From an uncultured Acidimicrobiales bacterium (GTDB lineage Bacteria > Actinomycetota > Acidimicrobiia > Acidimicrobiales > AC-14), in the NCBI GenBank assembly GCA_902805665.1, contig CADCTB010000177.1, positions 1-47,348 on the forward strand: a stretch of 47,348 bases of DNA, read 5' to 3'. The notes beneath the pieces are model-generated. The model worked only from the letters and a program-made list of their open reading frames with translations, had not been told where the DNA came from and made no database searches. A program made the position numbers and the translations under genes. Positions 43,725 through 47,348 of the stretch are shown in pieces (the first letter of the stretch is position 1; each line of letters starts with the position of its first letter).

Positions 43725-45559
43725 CGGCGACGAGCACGGCCCACGGCGACTGGAGAGGCGTCGCAGCCGAGACCCTCGACGACGCCAGAGGTGGACTGGC
43801 TGCCTTCCTGCGGGCCCGTAGCCGGCGCCTGCTCGGCTCCCTCCTGCGCCCGCACCGGCGGACGGTCGGCGGGCTGGGCGTGGTCGTCGTGCTGGAGACG
43901 GCGGCCGAGATGGCGGGGCCCTACCTGGTCAAGGTGGCGATCGACCGCGGGATCCCGCCACTGATCGCCGGCGACGGCCCCCGCATCCTGCTCCTGGTGG
44001 TGGCCGCCTACCTGGTCGCCGCCCTCGCCCAGGCCGCGCTCACTTCCTACTTCGTCCGCACGTCGGGCCGGGTGGGCCAGGACGTCCTGTACGACCTGCG
44101 CACCCGCCTCTTCGGGCACTTCCAGCGCCTGAGCCTCTCCTTCCACGAGCGGTACACGTCGGGGCGGGTGGTCGCCCGGCTGACCTCCGACGTCGAGGCC
44201 ATCGCCGAGCTGCTGGAGACCGGTGTCTCCCAGCTGGTGTTCGCGGTGCTGTCGCTGGTGAGCACGGTGGCCGTCATGCTCGTCCTCGACGCCCCCCTCG
44301 CCCTGATCGCCGTCGCATCCATGCCGTTCCTCTTCGCGCTCACCGCGTGGTTCCGTCGCCAGTCCTCCCGCACGTACCGGGAGAGGAGCGCGGCGGTGGC
44401 CCTGGTGATCGTGCAGTTCGTCGAGACCCTCGGCGGCATCCGGGCCGTGCAGGCGTTTCGCCGGGAGGCCCGGAACCAGGCGATCTTCGAGGAGGTCAAC
44501 AGCCGGTACGCCCGGGCCAACATCCGCTCGACCCATCTGGCGGCCACCTTCGGCCCCGGCACCCGGGGGATCGGCTCGATCACCGTCGCCGTGACCCTCC
44601 TCGTCGGCGCCCACCGGGTGATCGACGGGGCCACGACGGTGGGAGTCCTCGTCGCCCTGCTCCTCTACCTCCGCCGGTTGTTCGAGCCCATGCAGGACCT
44701 TGCCCAGTTCTTCAACAGCTTCCAGTCGGCGGCGGCCGCGCTGGAGAAGCTGTCCGGGGTGCTGGAGGAGGCCCCGGCGGTGCCGGAGCCGGCGCCCGGC
44801 ACGGCCGAGAGGCTGCGGGCCGGCCCGCTCGACGTCCGCTTCGAGCAGGTCGCCTTCTCCTACCGGCCCGACCGCCCCGTGCTGATCGGGCTCGACCTGG
44901 TCATCCCCGCCGGCCAGACCGTGGCCCTGGTGGGCGAGACCGGCGCGGGCAAGAGCACGATCGCCCGGCTCCTCGCCCGCTTCTACGACCCCACCGAGGG
45001 CCGGGTGCTGCTGGGCGACGTGGACCTGCGCGGCCTCACCACCCCGGACCTCCGGGCCGCGGTGGTGATGGTCACCCAGGAGGCGTTCCTCTTCACCGGG
45101 AGCGTGGCCGAGAACATCGGCTTCGGGCGGCCGGACGCGAGCAGGGCCGAGATCGAGGCCGCCGCCCGCGCCGTGGGCGCCCACCAGCTCTTCGCCGGGC
45201 TCCCGGAGGGCTACGACACCATCGTCGGGAAGCGCGGTGGGCGGCTCTCGTCGGGGCAGCGCCAATTGGTGGCGTTCGCCCGGGCCTTCCTGGCCGCCCC
45301 GCAGGTCCTGATCCTCGACGAGGCCTCGTCGTCCCTCGACGCGCCCCACGAGCGCCTGGTCCAGGACGCCCTGCACACCCTGCTCGCCGGCCGGACCGCG
45401 GTGATCATCGCCCACCGCCTGTCCACCCTCGACGTCGCCGATCGGGTCCTGGTGGTCGACGGCGGCCGTATCGTCGAGGACGGTGCGCCCGAGGAGCTCA
45501 GGGCCGCCCCCGGCGCCTTCCGCCGCCTGAACGAGGCCTGGGCCGACACCCTCGGCTGA
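43721..45559 (+). CDS. ABC exporter half-transporter, catalytic partner
   Basis: A 612-residue half-transporter with a membrane domain and an intact ATPase: Walker A GETGAGKS (405-412), Q-loop MVTQEAFLF, Walker B VLILDE (529-534) and IIAHRLST. Its signature is LSSGQ (509-513) instead of LSGGQ. Paired with the previous protein it leaves one complete and one degenerate ATP site, as in known heterodimeric exporters. The substrate (lipid, peptide or drug) is unknown. aggagg (43711-43716) precedes the ATG. Confidence 0.93.
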   Translation: MTATSTAHGDWRGVAAETLDDARGGLAAFLRARSRRLLGSLLRPHRRTVGGLGVVVVLETAAEMAGPYLVKVAIDRGIPPLIAGDGPRILLLVVAAYLVAALAQAALTSYFVRTSGRVGQDVLYDLRTRLFGHFQRLSLSFHERYTSGRVVARLTSDVEAIAELLETGVSQLVFAVLSLVSTVAVMLVLDAPLALIAVASMPFLFALTAWFRRQSSRTYRERSAAVALVIVQFVETLGGIRAVQAFRREARNQAIFEEVNSRYARANIRSTHLAATFGPGTRGIGSITVAVTLLVGAHRVIDGATTVGVLVALLLYLRRLFEPMQDLAQFFNSFQSAAAALEKLSGVLEEAPAVPEPAPGTAERLRAGPLDVRFEQVAFSYRPDRPVLIGLDLVIPAGQTVALVGETGAGKSTIARLLARFYDPTEGRVLLGDVDLRGLTTPDLRAAVVMVTQEAFLFTGSVAENIGFGRPDASRAEIEAAARAVGAHQLFAGLPEGYDTIVGKRGGRLSSGQRQLVAFARAFLAAPQVLILDEASSSLDAPHERLVQDALHTLLAGRTAVIIAHRLSTLDVADRVLVVDGGRIVEDGAPEELRAAPGAFRRLNEAWADTLG

Positions 45560-45574
45560 GGGCGCGGCTGGGCC

Positions 45575-46495
45575 TCAGGCGATCTGGATCGGGGTGCCGA
45601 TCTCCACCGTGTTGGCCAGGCGGGTGATGTCGGCGTTGCTCATGCGCAGGCAGCCGTTGCTGGCCGCGGAGCCGATGAGGCTCGGCGCGTCGGTGCCGTG
45701 CAGGGCGATCTGGCCGACGCCGCTGCCGAAGCTCATCAGCACCTCCGAGAAGGCGGCCACCGACACCTGGAACGGCCCGTACACGCCGCTCGGGTCGGGC
45801 GTTCGGACGGCGCCGTCGATGTAGTAGTTGCCCCGCGGCGTCGGGGTCGACGGGGTGCCGATGGCCACCTCCGCCTCCATGACCGGCGTCTGGCCGTTGT
45901 AGACGGTGAGCGAGCGCGAGGCGAGGCTGACGACGACCCGGTGGGTGACCTGGCGGAGGCTGACGTCGGCGGCGCGGACCCAGGCCGTCGTCTGGTTGGG
46001 ACGGGTGTTGAGCTGGACCTCGAGCCAGTCCCCCTGGCGCTGCTGGACGAGGAAGACCAGCGGCAGCCCCTCCCACGTGGGATTGCTGAAGCTGTCGTCG
46101 GCCTCGGCCTGGCCCGGCGTGCTGTAGAGGCCGATCCGCGATCCGTTCACGTCGGCCACCGTGGCCGGCGACGAGATCGGGCGGGCCACGCCCCGGCGCA
46201 GGCGGCTGCCCGCCACGGTGACCACCTCGGGCACGGTGGTCGGCGGCGTGGTGACGACGGGCTCTGGAGCGAGGGTGGTGGTGGTGGTGGCCACGATGGT
46301 GGGCGGCGGCTCGACGCCGGTTCGAATCACGTTGGGATCGAAGCGCCCGGCGGCCGCGCTGGGAGCCGGAGCGTTGAACCGCAGCCAGCCGACGACGGCC
46401 AAAGGGGCGGCCAGGACGGCGACGAGCACCGCGCCGATGACGAACCGACGGCTCGGCCCCTTGGACCACTGGGGCTGGCGTCGCCGACCGAGCAT
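45575..46495 (-). CDS. L,D-transpeptidase (YkuD domain)
   Basis: A 306-residue wall enzyme. One N-terminal membrane helix (FVIGAVLVAVLAAPLAVVGW), then a Thr/Pro-rich linker, then an SH3-like stretch (IGLYSTPGQ, WLEVQL, AWVRAADV; about 122-180) and the YkuD catalytic domain (about 185-306) with His266 and Cys282 (IALHGTD, SNGCLRM). It makes 3-3 cross-links or attaches proteins to peptidoglycan. TACCCT sits 6 nt before the ATG. It converges with the ABC gene (stops 15 bp apart). Confidence 0.94.
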   Translation of the reverse strand: MLGRRRQPQWSKGPSRRFVIGAVLVAVLAAPLAVVGWLRFNAPAPSAAAGRFDPNVIRTGVEPPPTIVATTTTTLAPEPVVTTPPTTVPEVVTVAGSRLRRGVARPISSPATVADVNGSRIGLYSTPGQAEADDSFSNPTWEGLPLVFLVQQRQGDWLEVQLNTRPNQTTAWVRAADVSLRQVTHRVVVSLASRSLTVYNGQTPVMEAEVAIGTPSTPTPRGNYYIDGAVRTPDPSGVYGPFQVSVAAFSEVLMSFGSGVGQIALHGTDAPSLIGSAASNGCLRMSNADITRLANTVEIGTPIQIA

Positions 46496-46501
46496 CCCGA
46501 A

Positions 46502-46507
46502 AGGGTA
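46502..46507 (-). promoter_or_regulatory. TANNNT -10 box of the L,D-transpeptidase gene (leaderless type)
   Basis: On the minus strand TACCCT is followed by 6 nt and then the ATG at 46495. It overlaps the end of the gap behind the inhibitor gene. Confidence 0.55.
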
Positions 46508-46508
46508 G

Positions 46509-46817
46509 CTACTCCGGTTCGGCCCGCGGCAACAGCACGTCGAGCAGGGTCTGCAGCCCCGGATCGGCGATCGGCTCGTGGACGGTCAGGGAGCGTCGAC
46601 CGCGGCCGAGCACCTCCAGGTCGTACTGGTAGGTGTCGGCCGCTCCAGGCACGGGAGCGGCGTGCCCAGGGTCGGAATGGCCGTCGAAGTTCACCTGGGA
46701 GAGAGCGGCGCGCACCTGGCTCGCCTCGCTCTCGGGGAGCTCGTCGAGGTCGACGGAGGCCACCATCGAGAGGCCGGCGAAGCCGCCGCTGCGGGTGAGT
46801 CGTACGCGAGTGCCCAT
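46509..46817 (-). CDS. Emfourin-like protease inhibitor
   Basis: A 102-residue protein that begins MGTRVRLTRSGGFAGLS and continues with alternating strands (ASVDLDELPESEASQVRAAL, YQYDLEVLGRGRRSLTV). This resembles emfourin, the protealysin inhibitor, which is encoded next to M4 metalloproteases and blocks them. The neighbour 2 bp upstream on the same strand is an M4 protease, which supports the call. No signal peptide is seen, so it may act inside the cell on the precursor. Confidence 0.78.
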   Translation of the reverse strand: MGTRVRLTRSGGFAGLSMVASVDLDELPESEASQVRAALSQVNFDGHSDPGHAAPVPGAADTYQYDLEVLGRGRRSLTVHEPIADPGLQTLLDVLLPRAEPE

Positions 46818-46819
46818 CG

Positions 46820-47348
46820 CTACATCTTCACCTTGGCCTTGTCCCAGCCGGCGCGCACGGCGTCGACCTCCGCCGACGTGTCGCCGAAGCGCATCTGGGC
46901 CTGGCGGACTGTGGCCCGGGCGAACGCCTTGAACCCACTCGTGGGCCTGATCCTGGAGTCACGCAGAGAGTCGTACCAGATCCGCCCCGCCTTCTCCCAG
47001 GCCTTGCCCCCCATGGTGGTGGCCGCCACGTAGAACGCGTGGTTCGGGATGCCGGAGTTGATGTGCACGCCACCGTTGTCGGCCGCGGTGTAGACGAACT
47101 TGTCCATGTTGGCCGGCTGCTTGTCGTAGGCGTTGGCCGTCCCCGGCGCCTTCATCGACCGCAGGGCCGGCTTGAGCGTCGGCCCCACGACGTCCTTGCC
47201 GATGAGCCAGTCCGCCTGCTTGGCCGTCTGGTCCTTCGCGTACTGCTTGACCAGGGAGCCGAATACGTCCGACATCGACTCGTTGAGGGCGCCGGACTGG
47301 CCCTGGTACACGAGGTTGGCCTCGTACTGGGTGACCCCGTGGGCCAGC
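46820..47348 (-). CDS. M4 family metallopeptidase (partial, C-terminal part)
   Basis: The gene enters from the right edge and its N-terminus is missing. From the edge the frame reads LAHGVTQYEANLVYQGQSG (the second His of the HExxH region), then ALNESMSDVFG with the zinc-ligand Glu, and GGVHINSGIPNHAFY with the catalytic His, all classical for thermolysin and protealysin. AAGWDKA-type ends occur in the C-terminal helical domain. It degrades proteins with zinc. The emfourin-like gene 2 bp downstream is its probable inhibitor. Confidence 0.93.
   Translation of the reverse strand, partial: LAHGVTQYEANLVYQGQSGALNESMSDVFGSLVKQYAKDQTAKQADWLIGKDVVGPTLKPALRSMKAPGTANAYDKQPANMDKFVYTAADNGGVHINSGIPNHAFYVAATTMGGKAWEKAGRIWYDSLRDSRIRPTSGFKAFARATVRQAQMRFGDTSAEVDAVRAGWDKAKVKM

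Overview
The window is 47 kb of very GC-rich, densely packed bacterial DNA. It looks like an actinobacterial chromosome, plausibly from class Acidimicrobiia or a relative. This rests on the high-GC codon use, many GTG starts, chains of 4-nt start/stop overlaps, a GpgS-type glucosyl-3-phosphoglycerate synthase, an F420-type FrhB protein, and the order rne-rplU-rpmA-obg-proB after ndk and mreBCD-mrdA-rodA. The taxon is inferred, not shown. No tRNA, rRNA, CRISPR array, transposase or phage gene was seen.

Layout. 1-1.7 kb: tail of a possible TerC-like gene, a zinc-ribbon protein, a tandem multi-hairpin repeat, and a lipoprotein hydrolase. 1.8-5.5 kb (minus): copper block with a copper chaperone, the P-type ATPase CopA, a cupredoxin lipoprotein and a Cys-rich HTH regulator. 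5.6-9.4 kb: folE coupled to gpgS, a VOC protein, a DUF983 protein and a GT2 glycosyltransferase without a normal start codon. 9.5-11.8 kb: Lon protease. 11.9-15 kb: a second cupredoxin-like lipoprotein and an HxlR regulator divergent from two trypsin-like/PDZ proteases. 15-19.7 kb: an Asp-box protein, pirin, an SGNH hydrolase, and an AlkA-like glycosylase coupled to an aldehyde dehydrogenase. 19.7-22.7 kb (minus): a molybdate operon (HTH-TOBE regulator, modA, modB, modC) chained by GTGA overlaps. 22.8-27.8 kb: a sialidase-fold secreted protein, an Fpg/Nei glycosylase, an AbiEi/DUF559-type protein, an FrhB-like F420 protein, and a DsbA-like gene interrupted by TGA exactly at its active-site cysteine. 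27.8-33.7 kb: ndk and the rod-shape operon. 33.7-39.9 kb: a second tandem hairpin repeat, a long rne leader, RNase E/G, L21, L27, Obg, ProB and a small lipoprotein. 39.9-47.3 kb: PspA, a GCS2-type ligase, a heterodimeric ABC exporter, an L,D-transpeptidase, an emfourin-like inhibitor and the end of an M4 metalloprotease.

Most notable result. At 27169-27777 an otherwise intact DsbA-family gene carries an in-frame TGA where the family has the Cys of its CPFAR motif. A perfect 8-bp hairpin with a G-containing 5-nt loop lies 18 nt downstream, and its loop begins 26 nt after the TGA, which fits a bacterial SECIS element. The gene is therefore a candidate selenoprotein, translationally coupled to an FrhB-like iron-sulfur flavoprotein. 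An ordinary gene caller would cut it at the GTG at 27238.

A second genome-wide style signal is a TANNNT box 6-8 nt before the start codon of at least eight genes, which points to widespread leaderless mRNAs.
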